DNA from: Achromobacter sp. UMC46
GTDB taxonomy: Bacteria > Pseudomonadota > Gammaproteobacteria > Burkholderiales > Burkholderiaceae_B
Length of the DNA: 64,000 nt
Direction of reading: 5' to 3'
Assembly: GCF_014170335.1 (NCBI RefSeq)
Contig: NZ_LZZS01000004.1
Span: 310,001-374,000, forward strand
Under the pieces are notes generated by a model. That model ran no database searches. It had not been told where the DNA came from and saw nothing but the letters and a program-made list of their open reading frames with translations. A program made the position numbers and the translations under genes. Positions 34,700 through 46,924 of the stretch are shown piece by piece (within the stretch, counting starts at the first letter, position 1; each line of letters begins with the position of its first letter).

Positions 34700-35614
34700 A
34701 TGACCACCCCGCAGGAACTCAAGGAAATCGTGTCGGAAGGATTGCTCTCCTTCCCCGTGACGGACTTTGACCAGAACGGCGATTTCAACGCCAAGACCTA
34801 CGCCGCCCGCCTGGAATGGCTGGCCCCGTATGGCGCCACCGCCCTGTTCGCCGCCGGCGGCACCGGCGAGTTCTTCTCCCTGGCCCCCCAGGAGTACTCG
34901 GACGTCGTGCGCACTGCCGTCCAAACCTGCGCCGGCAAGGTGCCCATCCTGGCCGGCGCCGGCGGCCCCACCCGCACCGCCATCGCCTACGCCCAGGAAG
35001 CCGAACGCCAAGGCGCCAAGGGCATCCTGCTGCTGCCCCATTACCTGACCGAAGCCTCGCAGGACGGCATCGCCGCCTACGTCGAACAGGTCTGCAAGTC
35101 CGTCAAGATCGGTGTCATCGTCTACAACCGCGCCCAGTCCCGCCTGTCCGCCGACAGCCTGGCCCAGTTGGCCGAACGCTGCCCCAACCTGGTCGGTTTC
35201 AAAGACGGCATCGGCGACATCGAAGCCATGGTCCGCATCCGCCGCAAAATGGGCGATCGCTTTTCCTACCTGGGCGGCCTGCCCACCGCCGAGGTCTATG
35301 CCGCCGCCTACCGCGCGCTGGGCGTGCCGGTGTATTCGTCGGCCGTCTTCAACTTCGTGCCCAAGACCGCCATGGACTTCTACCGCGCCATCGCCGCGGG
35401 CGACTCCGACACCACCAACCGCCTGCTTGACGATTTCTTCCTGCCCTACCTGGAAATCCGCAACCGCAAGGCCGGCTACGCCGTCAGCATCGTCAAGGCC
35501 GGCGCCAAGCTCGTCGGCCACGACGCCGGCCCCGTGCGCGCCCCGCTCACCGACCTGACCGGCGAAGAGCAGGAAATGCTCAACGCCTTGATCAAGAAGC
35601 TCGGGCCCCAATAA
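34700..35614 (+). CDS. kdgD: 5-dehydro-4-deoxyglucarate dehydratase, copy 1
   Basis: A 304-residue class I aldolase-fold (DapA/NAL superfamily) enzyme. The GGTGEFFSL segment (about 51-59) is the superfamily GxxGE motif, the active-site Tyr lies in VIVYNRAQ (about 145), and the Schiff-base Lys in [10 protein letters not shown] (about 173). KdgD dehydrates and decarboxylates 5-keto-4-deoxy-D-glucarate to 2,5-dioxovalerate, the step after GarD. It is divergent from garD and is followed by the dehydrogenase that makes 2-oxoglutarate. A copy at 50301-51215 differs by about 14 bases and one residue (Gln291 here, Leu there). A strong intrinsic terminator follows at 35651-35677. Confidence 0.92.
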   Translation: MTTPQELKEIVSEGLLSFPVTDFDQNGDFNAKTYAARLEWLAPYGATALFAAGGTGEFFSLAPQEYSDVVRTAVQTCAGKVPILAGAGGPTRTAIAYAQEAERQGAKGILLLPHYLTEASQDGIAAYVEQVCKSVKIGVIVYNRAQSRLSADSLAQLAERCPNLVGFKDGIGDIEAMVRIRRKMGDRFSYLGGLPTAEVYAAAYRALGVPVYSSAVFNFVPKTAMDFYRAIAAGDSDTTNRLLDDFFLPYLEIRNRKAGYAVSIVKAGAKLVGHDAGPVRAPLTDLTGEEQEMLNALIKKLGPQ

Positions 35615-35649
35615 GCCGCCCGCCCGGCACGCCAGATCGCCACGCATTC

Positions 35650-35677
35650 ATGCCCCCGGTTCGGGGGCGTATTTTTT
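35650..35677 (+). terminator. Intrinsic terminator after kdgD copy 1
   Basis: GCCCCCG (35652-35658) pairs with CGGGGGC (35662-35668) around a 3-base loop, followed by GTA and six T residues. It lies between kdgD and the dehydrogenase, just 12 bases before that start codon, so the dehydrogenase is expressed by read-through or from another promoter. Confidence 0.85.
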
Positions 35678-35689
35678 CGGAGAATACTC

Positions 35690-37273
35690 ATGACTTTGAC
35701 CGGCCAAATGCTGATCGGCGCCACCGCCGTCCTGGGCTCGGGCGCCGCCCAGCACGCCATCAACCCCGCCACGGGCGAACGCCTGGAACCGGGCTTTCCG
35801 GCAGGCTCGTCCGACGACGTCGCCCGCGCGGCCGAATTGGCCCGCGCCGCTTTCGATCCCTACCGCGCCGCGCCGCTCGAGACCCGCGCGCAATTCCTGG
35901 AAAGCATCGCGGAAGGCATCCTGGCACTGGGCGACGCGCTGATCGAACGCACCCGCGAGGAAACTGGTTTGCCCATCGCCCGCCTGCAAGGCGAACGCGG
36001 CCGCACCGTCGGCCAACTGCGCCTGTTCGCCCGCGTGGTCCGCGACGGCTACTTCCTGGACGCCACCATCGACCCCGCCCAGCCCGACCGCCAGCCCCTG
36101 CCGCGTGCCGACCTGCGCCTGGCCAATGTGCCGCTGGGCCCCGTGGCGGTCTTCGGCGCCAGCAACTTCCCGCTGGCATTCTCGGTGGCCGGCGGCGACA
36201 CCGCGTCCGCGCTGGCCGCAGGCTGCCCCGTCATCGTCAAGGCCCACAACGCCCACCCGGGCGCCTCTGAAATGGTCGGCCGCGTGATCCAGGCCGCCGT
36301 CGCCCGCCATGGCCTGCCGGAAGGCACGTTCTCGCTGCTGTTTGGCGCGGGCAGCGAAATCGGCACCGCCCTGGCGACGCATCCCGCCATCACCGCCGTC
36401 GGCTTCACGGGTTCCCGCCGCGGCGGCCTGGCCCTGGTTGCCGCCGCCAACGCGCGTCCCGTGCCGATTCCCGTCTACGCCGAAATGTCCAGCATCAACC
36501 CGGTGTTCCTGATGCCGGCCGCGCTGGAGGCCCGCGCCGAAACCATCGCCCGCGGCTTCGTGGATTCGCTGGCCCTGGGCGTCGGCCAGTTTTGCACCAA
36601 CCCGGGCCTGGTCATCGGCATCGAAGGCCCCGCGCTGGAACGCTTCCGCCAGGCCGCCGCGCAAGCGGTCCAGGCCAAGGGCGCGGCCACCATGCTGACC
36701 CCGGGGATCTTCGCGGCCTACCAGGAAGGCGCCGACGCGCTGGCCAAACACGCCAGCGTCGCCACCCTGGGCCGCGGCGAAGCCTCCAAACCGGCCGCCA
36801 ACGCCGCCGGCGCCGTGCTCTTCGGCACGCAGGCCGACCGCTTCCTGGCCTCGCACGAACTCGAAGCCGAGGTCTTCGGCCCGGCCTCGCTGGTGGTGGC
36901 CTGCAAAGACATCGCGCAGATGAAGGCCGTGGCCGAACATCTGGAAGGCCAGCTCACCGCCACGCTTTTCGTGGACGACGCCGACGTGGCGCCGGCGCAA
37001 ACGCTGCTGCCCGTGCTGGAACGCAAGGCCGGCCGCATCCTGGCCAACGGCTATCCGACCGGCGTCGAAGTCAGCCACGCCATGGTGCACGGCGGCCCTT
37101 TCCCCGCCACGTCGAACGCCGCCTCCACGTCGGTGGGCGCCACGGCGATCCGCCGCTTCCTGCGCCCGGTCTGCTATCAGGACCTGCCCGACGCGCTGCT
37201 GCCCGACGGCGTGAAGCGCGGGAATCCGCTGGATCTGATGCGCATGGTCGACGGCGTGATGACGGCTGGCTGA
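35690..37273 (+). CDS. 2,5-dioxovalerate (2-oxoglutarate semialdehyde) dehydrogenase
   Basis: A 527-residue aldehyde dehydrogenase of the longer NADP+-preferring 2-oxoglutarate-semialdehyde branch. The coenzyme/catalytic segments are [20 protein letters not shown], Glu265 ([12 protein letters not shown]) and nucleophile Cys302 (VGQFCTNPG), with late motifs [10 protein letters not shown] and [17 protein letters not shown], which are typical of this branch rather than generic ALDHs. It oxidises 2,5-dioxovalerate from KdgD to 2-oxoglutarate, completing entry to the TCA cycle. The ATG at 35690 follows CGGAGAATACTC. It is 75 bases after kdgD with a terminator in the gap, which probably lowers its expression relative to kdgD. 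It converges on the minus-strand signalling operon 93 bases away; that gap shows nothing clear. Confidence 0.88.
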   Translation: MTLTGQMLIGATAVLGSGAAQHAINPATGERLEPGFPAGSSDDVARAAELARAAFDPYRAAPLETRAQFLESIAEGILALGDALIERTREETGLPIARLQGERGRTVGQLRLFARVVRDGYFLDATIDPAQPDRQPLPRADLRLANVPLGPVAVFGASNFPLAFSVAGGDTASALAAGCPVIVKAHNAHPGASEMVGRVIQAAVARHGLPEGTFSLLFGAGSEIGTALATHPAITAVGFTGSRRGGLALVAAANARPVPIPVYAEMSSINPVFLMPAALEARAETIARGFVDSLALGVGQFCTNPGLVIGIEGPALERFRQAAAQAVQAKGAATMLTPGIFAAYQEGADALAKHASVATLGRGEASKPAANAAGAVLFGTQADRFLASHELEAEVFGPASLVVACKDIAQMKAVAEHLEGQLTATLFVDDADVAPAQTLLPVLERKAGRILANGYPTGVEVSHAMVHGGPFPATSNAASTSVGATAIRRFLRPVCYQDLPDALLPDGVKRGNPLDLMRMVDGVMTAG

Positions 37274-37366
37274 CGCCGGACACGGGGGTATGGCCCAGAC
37301 ATGGCGACGTCGCGCCCCCAAAAGACGGATCGAAGGGCGCGGCCAGTCGCTTCGGGATCCTTACCC

Positions 37367-38503
37367 CTACGCCCCGCCCTGGGGCACTTCGCGCGGCAGG
37401 TCCACCCGGAAATGCGTCAGGCCGTCTTCCGACGACGCACCGATGCGCCCGCCGTGGCTCAGCACGATCTGCTGCGCGATGAACAGCCCCAGGCCCAGCC
37501 CCTTGTGGCCTTCGGAGGGGCGGTCGCCGCCGCGGAACGGGTTGAACAGGTGCGGCAGCAGCGCGGGGGAAATGCTGCCGCCGTTGCTGACCGTGACGGA
37601 TACACGGTCCGGCGCCGTGCCATCCATCCGGATCCGCACGGGAACGTCGCCGCTGCCGTGGTGCAGCGCATTGCCGACCAGGTTCGTGAACACCTGGCAC
37701 AGGCGCTCGGCATCCCAGGCGCCGGCCAGGTCGCCCACGCACTCGCATTCGATCCGGCGGTCGGGGTAGCCGGTCTGCACTTCGTCGACCGTGCGCTGCA
37801 GCAACGCGTCCAGGGCGATCCAGGCCGGCTCAAGCGTCAGGCCGCCTGCCTGGCGGATGCGCGTCACGTCCAGCAGGTCGTCGATCAGGCGCGCCATGCG
37901 CTCGCTGCTTCGAAGCATGCGTTGGGCCAGACTAGCCACGCGCGCGTTGTCGTTCTGCCGTTGCAGCAGCGCCGCCCCCATCACGATCGATTGCAGCGGA
38001 GTCCGAAGGTCGTGGCTCAGGACGGCCATGAACATCTCGTTGATCCGCAAGGCTTCCGTGCGTTCTTCCAGCTGCTTGGCCAACGCGCGCTTGCGCTCGT
38101 GCAATTCGAAGAAGACGTTCGCCTTCATGCTCAGCATGTGCGGATCGATGGGCTTGTACAGGAAATCCACGGCGCCGCTCTCGTAGCCGCGGAATTGCCA
38201 ATTCCGCTCACGCGAGCCGGCGGTCATGAAAATCAGCGGGATGTGTCGGGTACGCTCGCTGCCACGGATCAGTTCGGCCAATTCAAAGCCGTTCATGTCG
38301 GGCATCTGCACGTCCAGCAGCGCCAGTGCCACGTCGCCATGATGCAACAGCAGCTCCAGGGCTTCCGGCCCGGATTGCGCCTTCAGCACTTCGACCCGGC
38401 CGCTTTCCAGCAGCGCTTCCAGCGCGATCAGGTTTTCCGGGACGTCGTCGACCAGCAGGCACTTGATGCGTTCGTCTTGCGGTTTGGCGGATGTCAGGAA
38501 CAT
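37367..38503 (-). CDS. Receiver-histidine kinase protein (REC-HisKA-HATPase)
   Basis: A 378-residue cytosolic protein. Residues about 14-130 are a response-regulator receiver: CLLVDDVPENL with acidic pair, phospho-acceptor Asp in LALLDVQMPDMNGF, and Lys in FLYKPIDP. A helical linker leads to HisKA with phospho-His in VLSHDLRTPLQSI (about 158-170), then a HATPase domain with the N box LVGNALHHGSG, the G1 region SVTVSNGGSIS and KGLGLGLFIAQQIV. Such receiver-first kinases act as second-stage sensors in phosphorelays, with the receiver fed by an upstream hybrid kinase. It is the last gene of the four-gene minus-strand operon, 21 bases after cheB. Its output partner is not in the operon. Confidence 0.88.
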   Translation of the reverse strand: MFLTSAKPQDERIKCLLVDDVPENLIALEALLESGRVEVLKAQSGPEALELLLHHGDVALALLDVQMPDMNGFELAELIRGSERTRHIPLIFMTAGSRERNWQFRGYESGAVDFLYKPIDPHMLSMKANVFFELHERKRALAKQLEERTEALRINEMFMAVLSHDLRTPLQSIVMGAALLQRQNDNARVASLAQRMLRSSERMARLIDDLLDVTRIRQAGGLTLEPAWIALDALLQRTVDEVQTGYPDRRIECECVGDLAGAWDAERLCQVFTNLVGNALHHGSGDVPVRIRMDGTAPDRVSVTVSNGGSISPALLPHLFNPFRGGDRPSEGHKGLGLGLFIAQQIVLSHGGRIGASSEDGLTHFRVDLPREVPQGGA

Positions 38504-38524
38504 GGTGTCGGAACAGGTAGGAGG

Positions 38525-39142
38525 TTACGGCAGGCGCGGCGCGCGCAGTTGGGCGAACAAGGTGGCGATTTCGGCAGGCGTCAACGCGTCGTGCGCGGGC
38601 TGGCGCGCCAGGGCCGCTTCAGGCATCACGGGCATCGCGGCGCTGGACGGTGCCTGCACCACGCTGCGGCCGCCTGCGGCATGGATCGCCGCCAGGCCGG
38701 CTGCACCGTCGTCGTTGGCGCCGGACAACAGCACCCCCAACAGGCGCTCGCCATAGCTGTCGGCGGCGGACTCGAACAGCACGTCGATTGACGGCCGCGA
38801 AAAACTCACCGGTTCGCCGACCGACAACGCCAGCCTTGGGCCCTGGTCCACCAGCAAGTGGTAGTCCGGCGGCGCGAAATACAGATGGCCGGGCCGTATC
38901 GGCAGCTGGTCCTCGGCCTCCAGCACGGTCAAGGCGCAACGATCGCTGAAAATATCGACAAGCAGGCTGCGGCGGTCGCGTACCAGGTGCAGCACTACGA
39001 TCACCGCCGCGTCCAGGCCGGCCGGCAAGGCGGGCAGCAGCACGTTCAAGGCGTCGATGGCGCCGGACGATCCGCCGATGACGATCGCATCCCACGGGCA
39101 AGCCGCCGCCTGCGCGCGCGAATCGGGTGCGCCCGCGCTCAC
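38525..39142 (-). CDS. cheB: CheB-type protein-glutamate methylesterase without receiver domain
   Basis: A 205-residue protein matching only the catalytic half of CheB. The triad is visible: Ser in IVIGGSSGAIDAL (about 20), His in IVVLHLVRDRR (about 47) and Asp in LLSGANDDGAAGL (about 142). Classical CheB (about 350 residues) has an N-terminal receiver that gates activity; it is missing here, so control must come from elsewhere. It starts with GTG at 39142, overlapping the cheR stop as GTGA. It would remove methyl groups or deamidate Gln in receptor-like proteins. No chemoreceptor is in the window, so the pair may modify the hybrid kinase or a distant receptor. Confidence 0.87.
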   Translation of the reverse strand: MSAGAPDSRAQAAACPWDAIVIGGSSGAIDALNVLLPALPAGLDAAVIVVLHLVRDRRSLLVDIFSDRCALTVLEAEDQLPIRPGHLYFAPPDYHLLVDQGPRLALSVGEPVSFSRPSIDVLFESAADSYGERLLGVLLSGANDDGAAGLAAIHAAGGRSVVQAPSSAAMPVMPEAALARQPAHDALTPAEIATLFAQLRAPRLP

Positions 39143-39978
39143 AGGCCCGCCTTTTTGCGGTAGATGCGGTCTTCCAGCACGAAATCGTCGAAGTTGCCGG
39201 CTTGGGCGGAAAACCGCAGCGACTCCCGGGAACCCAGCCCCAGGAATCCTCGGTGGACCAGCGCGTCATGGAACAGACCCAGGGCCCGGTTCTGCAGATC
39301 GCGCTCGAAATAGATCAAGACGTTGCGGCACGAAATCAGATGGACCTCGGCAAACACGCTGTCCGTGGCCAAACTGTGGTCGGAGAAGACCATGTGCTCG
39401 CGCAGCCGCTTGTCGAACACCACCCGCCCATACCGCGCGGTGTAGTAGTCCGACAGCGAGCTGCGGCCGCCGGACCGGGCATGGTTCGAGGAGAAAGCGG
39501 CCACCCGGTCCATATCGAAAATGCCCTGCTCCGCCGCGCGCAGCGCATGCGGATTGATGTCGGTCGCGTAGATCAGCGCGCGGTCGAGCAACCCCTCTTC
39601 GGCCAGCAGGATCGCAAGCGAATAGACCTCTTCGCCCGCGCTGCATCCAGCCACCCACACCTTGATCGACGGATACGTGCGCAGGATGGGGATCACCTCG
39701 TTGCGCAGCGCCAGGAAGTACCCCGGGTCGCGGAACATGTCGCTGACCTGCACGGTCAGGAACTGCAGCAGCGCGGTGAACACCGGGGGGTCGTGCAGCA
39801 CCCGGTCCTGCAATTGCGACAGGGTCTTGCAGTCGAACTGCGTCAGCGCGGTTTGCAGGCGCCGCTTCAGCGACGCCTGCGCGTACTCGCGGAAGTCATA
39901 GTGGTAATGGTGATAGATCGCATCGAGCAGCAGTCGTTGCTCGATGTCTGCGATGCGCGCTTTGGTGGAGGATGGCAT
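39139..39978 (-). CDS. cheR: CheR-type protein-glutamate O-methyltransferase
   Basis: A 279-residue S-adenosylmethionine-dependent methyltransferase. The N-terminal helical domain (about 1-70) includes HYDFREYAQASLKRRLQ, and the SAM-binding core has VWVAGCSAGEEVYSLAILL (motif I), YATDINPHALRAAEQGIF, DLNVIFCRNV-like ISCRNVLIYFE and a C-terminal GFLGLGSRESL segment, all CheR hallmarks. It methylates glutamates of receptors using SAM. The ATG at 39978 is chosen because family homology begins here, while a frame to 40173 overlaps the hybrid kinase gene. It lies 44 bases after the kinase stop and overlaps cheB, so the three are one transcript. Confidence 0.88.
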   Translation of the reverse strand: MPSSTKARIADIEQRLLLDAIYHHYHYDFREYAQASLKRRLQTALTQFDCKTLSQLQDRVLHDPPVFTALLQFLTVQVSDMFRDPGYFLALRNEVIPILRTYPSIKVWVAGCSAGEEVYSLAILLAEEGLLDRALIYATDINPHALRAAEQGIFDMDRVAAFSSNHARSGGRSSLSDYYTARYGRVVFDKRLREHMVFSDHSLATDSVFAEVHLISCRNVLIYFERDLQNRALGLFHDALVHRGFLGLGSRESLRFSAQAGNFDDFVLEDRIYRKKAGL

Positions 39979-40022
39979 GACGGGTACTCGATGGAACGTG
40001 GCGCGGGCGGGCGGGCCGCCCT

Positions 40023-43463
<3,441 letters not shown>

Positions 43464-43706
43464 GGTAGCGGGTGGCTTGCTCAATATAGGGGGATGCGGC
43501 CAAGCGGTACAGCGTTGCGGACGCCCGATGGAACAAGGCGCGGTCGCTGCAGTGGCCTAAGCGGTGGACTATACCTGTTTTGGCAGCACGCGAAAGCGGA
43601 CCGGCGCCTCGCACAATAGGGATGATGCGCCCGACGCGGAATCTCGTTAAAGTCAGCCTCACGCATTGACCCTGGCGAGCCCGAATGGTCGCGACACATC
43701 GAATCC

Positions 43707-44315
43707 ATGACTGACCTATCCCCCTTCCCCGTCATCATCGTCCTGGCCGCTGGCGCCGGACGTCGGTTCCGTGAAGCAGGCGGATCCGGCAGCAAGCTCG
43801 ATGCCGACCTCCTGGGCCGGCCGGTCCTGGAATGGACGCTTGCCGCCGTACGCGCCAGCGGCTTGCCCTGGATGACGGTGGAACGGCCGGAATCAGAGCC
43901 CGAGGCCTATGGCATGGGCGATTCCATCGCCCGAGGCGTGGCACGCCAGCCGGATGCGCCCGGCTGGCTGATCCTGCCGGGCGACTTGCCCTTGATCGAC
44001 CCCGCCAGCCTGATCGGCGCCGCCCGGTCGCTGCGCGAGGCGGCGCGTGCCGAACCCTGGACCGTGGTGCGCCCTGACGTGGGCATGGCGGATGGCACGG
44101 CCCAGGCCGGCCATCCCGTGGGCTTCGGTCCGGCATGGCGCAGCGCGTTGCTGGAACTGCGCGGGGAATCCGGCGCCATGCCTCTGGTACGCAAGGCCGC
44201 CCAACAGGGCACCCTGCATCTTCTCGCCTCCCGCGACGCGGGATGCGTGCAGGACATCGATCATCCCGACGACCTCATCCGGGCAGAAATGGCGTTGCAG
44301 GGCCGCCTTGCCTGA
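43707..44315 (+). CDS. MobA-like NTP transferase
   Basis: A 202-residue nucleotidyltransferase of the MobA/MocA fold (NTP_transf_3). The nucleotide-binding loop is VLAAGAGRRFREAGGSGSKL (Gly-rich with Arg and Lys), followed by LLGRPVLEWTL, the metal-binding Asp in LPGDLPLIDP, and HPVGFGPAWRSALLEL. MocA/MobA proteins add CMP or GMP to molybdopterin; stand-alone members sometimes sit by xanthine dehydrogenase-type enzymes. No molybdoenzyme is nearby, so its partner is unknown. The 243-base gap 43464-43706 upstream carries nothing I could identify; the gene ends 43 bases from a convergent amino-acid binding protein gene. Confidence 0.8.
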   Translation: MTDLSPFPVIIVLAAGAGRRFREAGGSGSKLDADLLGRPVLEWTLAAVRASGLPWMTVERPESEPEAYGMGDSIARGVARQPDAPGWLILPGDLPLIDPASLIGAARSLREAARAEPWTVVRPDVGMADGTAQAGHPVGFGPAWRSALLELRGESGAMPLVRKAAQQGTLHLLASRDAGCVQDIDHPDDLIRAEMALQGRLA

Positions 44316-44358
44316 CACCGGGCGAGCGCCGGACGCAGACCGACCGCTGCACCCCGCG

Positions 44359-45387
44359 CTAGCGTATCGGCCATCCGTACATCAGCCCCCCGTCGCGCCA
44401 TTGCGCGTTCAACCCGCGCGGCAGTTTCATCGCGCTGGCCAGCCCCAAATTGCGGTCGTAGCTTTCGCTGTAGTTGCCCACTTGCTTCAGAACGTTGTAG
44501 GCCCACCGGTCATCCACGCCCAGGTTGCGGCCCATCCCGGGCGTCACACCCAGGATGCGCTGCACGTTGGGATTGGTGCTCGCCATCAGGGCATCCACGT
44601 TTTTTGAAGTAATGCCGAATTCCTCGCCCTCCAACAAGACGTTCATCGTCCAGCGGACCAGCGTGAACCATGTGTCGTCGCCCTGGCGCACCATGGGGCC
44701 CAGCGGGGTCTTGGCGATGTTCTCGTCCAGGATCAGATAGTCGTCAGGGCGTTCCAACGTCGTGCGCGAGGCGGCCAGTTGCGACTTGTCCGACGTGAAC
44801 GCGTCGCAGCGCCCAGCCGCGAACGCGCGCAAGATCTCGTCGTACTTTTCAATGACGACGGGCCGGTAGCGCAAGCCCTGCGCCCGGAACCAGTCGGCAA
44901 GATCCAGTTCCGTCACGGTTCCCGGTTGCACGCAGATGGTCGCGCCGTCCATTTCCTTCAACGACTTCACACCCAGCTTGCGCGGCACCATGACGCCCTG
45001 GCTGTCGTAATAGTTCACCACGACGCCGATCAGCCCCAGCGTCGTGTCGCGCGCCAGCGTCGGCGTGGCATTACGCGTCAAGACGTCGACTTCGCCCGAC
45101 TGCAACGCCGTGAAGCGGGCCTGCGTGGTCGGCGGCGTCACCTTGAACCGGGTCGCATCGTTGAACACCGCCGCCGCGATCGCGCGGCACATGTCCACAT
45201 CCAGGCCTGACCACTGGCCACGGCTGTCCGGCGCCGAAAACCCCAGGATGCCCGTGGATACGCCGCATTGCACGTACCCGCGCTTTTTCACCGTCTCAAG
45301 CGTGGCGCCGGCATGGGCCGGCCACGCCGCCATGGTCAGCACAGCCCCCAAGGCCAGCGCGCGGGCGCCGGATATCAACGTTTTCAT
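44359..45387 (-). CDS. Amino-acid ABC transporter periplasmic binding protein (AapJ-like), orphan
   Basis: A 342-residue binding protein with a signal peptide (hydrophobic run ALALGAVLTMAAWP, cleavage at about AHAGA). The mature part has the AapJ/BztA layout: VKKRGYVQCGVSTG, SGLDVDMCRAIAAAVF, ALQSGEVDVLTRNATPTLARD, CVQPGTVTELDLADWF and a C-terminal GGLMYGWPIR. AapJ-type receptors bind polar amino acids such as Glu, Asp, Gln. No permease or ATPase gene is near; the complete system at 52515-57824 carries a close relative with the same C-terminal end, whose permease it could use. AGGAGCTTCATC precedes the ATG at 45387. It follows the class III aminotransferase by 64 bases in the same direction. 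Confidence 0.9.
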   Translation of the reverse strand: MKTLISGARALALGAVLTMAAWPAHAGATLETVKKRGYVQCGVSTGILGFSAPDSRGQWSGLDVDMCRAIAAAVFNDATRFKVTPPTTQARFTALQSGEVDVLTRNATPTLARDTTLGLIGVVVNYYDSQGVMVPRKLGVKSLKEMDGATICVQPGTVTELDLADWFRAQGLRYRPVVIEKYDEILRAFAAGRCDAFTSDKSQLAASRTTLERPDDYLILDENIAKTPLGPMVRQGDDTWFTLVRWTMNVLLEGEEFGITSKNVDALMASTNPNVQRILGVTPGMGRNLGVDDRWAYNVLKQVGNYSESYDRNLGLASAMKLPRGLNAQWRDGGLMYGWPIR

Positions 45388-45451
45388 GATGAAGCTCCTG
45401 GCGCCGCGAACCGGCGTCCACTGGGAAAGGTAGAGAAAGGCCAGAAGGCGA

Positions 45452-46780
45452 TCAGGCCGCCTGCGCACGCGGCCGCGCCAACTTGGACACGCTTTCAGTC
45501 AACGCCTGATCCAGGATCGTGACGGCCCGGTCGATCTCGTCATCGGTGACGGTCAGCGGAGGCGCAATACGCCACACCGAACCCCGCTCCGGACGCCGCC
45601 GGATGTTCATGGACAGCCCCAGCTCGAAGCACCGCTGGGTGGTCAGCGCCCCCAGCTCGTGGTGCGCCTGGCGCGTTGTGCGGTCCTGCACCAATTCGAC
45701 GCCCAACAACAGCCCCAGGCCGCGCACGTCTCCGATCCATTCGTGCCGCTGCTGCAGTTCCAGCAGGCCCCGGCGCAGATAATCCCCTTGCGTGCGGGCG
45801 CGAGCGATCAGGTCTTCCCGCTTGATGGTCTCCAGAACGGCCAGCCCGACGGTCGCCGGCAAGGGATCGGAGACATGGCTGGTGTAGAACGTGAACCCCT
45901 TCTCATGCACATTCTGTTCGATGGCCGGCGTGGTCACGGCGGCAGCAAGGGGCAGACCGCCGCCCATCGTCTTTGACAGGCTCATGATGTCGGGCGTGAC
46001 GCCGAAGTACTCCGACCCCGTGCGGTAGCCGATGCGGCCAAACGCCGTCTGCGCCTCGTCGAATATCAACAGCATGCCACGGGCGTCCGCCGCGGCGCGC
46101 AGCGCCTGCATATAGGACTTGGGCGGCACCAGCACGCCACCGGCGCTGATGACGGGTTCGACGATGATGGCCGCGGGGCGTCCCGCCGATGCCATATCGA
46201 ACATCTTCAGACCGATTTCCAGGCAGGCAAGCGCGGATTGCTCGGCGTCCAGGCCCGCCAGATACGGACGGTAGCTGTTCGGTTCGGGCACCACGAACAC
46301 CCCTGCGGGCGGGACGCCGTACCCTTTGCGGTCGCTGGCATACGAGACGGATCCGGCACCGCTGGTCACGCCGTGCCAGGAACCGCCCACGGCCAGGATC
46401 TCGAAGCCGTCCGTGTGCATTTTCGCCATGCGCAGGGCAATCTCGTTGCTCTCGGACCCGGTGTTGACGAAGATCGATTTGGACAGGCCGGGCGGCATCC
46501 AGTCCCGCGACAAGGTCGACGCCAGGCTGGCGACCACCTCCGGAATCATGCCGCTGAAGAAATGGAATGCCGTTTGCCCAGCCTGATTGACGGCTTCGAC
46601 GATCGCCGGATGGTTGTGGCCGATGGTCGCGCACATCTGCCCTGACGTGAAGTCCAGGATTTCGCGGCCGGCATCGTCGCGGACCACGGTGCCGCGCGCC
46701 GACTTGAACAGGTTGGGAAAGGTGTCGCCGCCATAGCGGATCAGGAATTCTTTGGCAGCGGCACGCAGGGTTTCATCCAT
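45452..46780 (-). CDS. Class III PLP aminotransferase (2,2-dialkylglycine decarboxylase / omega-aminotransferase type)
   Basis: A 442-residue class III (subgroup II) aminotransferase. The PLP-phosphate block is FVNTGSESNEIALRMAK, the Asp that holds the pyridine nitrogen is in LLIFDEAQTAFGR, and the Schiff-base Lys in IMSLSKTMGGGLPLA. The phrase FFSGMIPEVVASLASTL and overall length resemble 2,2-dialkylglycine decarboxylase, which decarboxylates and transaminates alpha,alpha-dialkyl amino acids, but generic omega-aminotransferases are similar. The ATG at 46780 begins MDETLRAAAKEFLIRYGGD, where homology starts. It is divergent from a LysR gene and cotranscribed with the binding protein, so the operon probably imports and deaminates one amino acid. 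Confidence 0.85.
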   Translation of the reverse strand: MDETLRAAAKEFLIRYGGDTFPNLFKSARGTVVRDDAGREILDFTSGQMCATIGHNHPAIVEAVNQAGQTAFHFFSGMIPEVVASLASTLSRDWMPPGLSKSIFVNTGSESNEIALRMAKMHTDGFEILAVGGSWHGVTSGAGSVSYASDRKGYGVPPAGVFVVPEPNSYRPYLAGLDAEQSALACLEIGLKMFDMASAGRPAAIIVEPVISAGGVLVPPKSYMQALRAAADARGMLLIFDEAQTAFGRIGYRTGSEYFGVTPDIMSLSKTMGGGLPLAAAVTTPAIEQNVHEKGFTFYTSHVSDPLPATVGLAVLETIKREDLIARARTQGDYLRRGLLELQQRHEWIGDVRGLGLLLGVELVQDRTTRQAHHELGALTTQRCFELGLSMNIRRRPERGSVWRIAPPLTVTDDEIDRAVTILDQALTESVSKLARPRAQAA

Positions 46781-46877
46781 GTTTACACTCCGGGACGGGT
46801 GGGATCCAATGCGGAATCCCCTGGACGCAGTGTTTGCCTTACGGCCCTTGCGCGTCCAATGCGAAGTGCGCATGCGG

Positions 46878-46900
46878 GCCCATGCGTGGCACGCATGGGC
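46878..46900. promoter_or_regulatory. Candidate LysR operator, 9-bp dyad
   Basis: GCCCATGCG (46878-46886) pairs with CGCATGGGC (46892-46900) around TGGCA. It sits 25 bases before the LysR start and 98 bases before the aminotransferase start, in the only divergent gap (46781-46924). The palindrome and position suit autoregulation; a -35/-10 pair was not clear. Confidence 0.45.
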
Positions 46901-46924
46901 GATGCAAAATAGGAAACGACAGGC

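Noticed and set aside
37274..37366. A terminator between the dehydrogenase and the convergent kinase genes
   Set aside because: No stem of seven or more perfect pairs with a T run could be found in these 93 bases.
43707..44315. Naming the nucleotidyltransferase mobA or mocA
   Set aside because: The key residues that distinguish GTP from CTP use could not be judged, and there is no molybdoenzyme or cofactor gene in the window.
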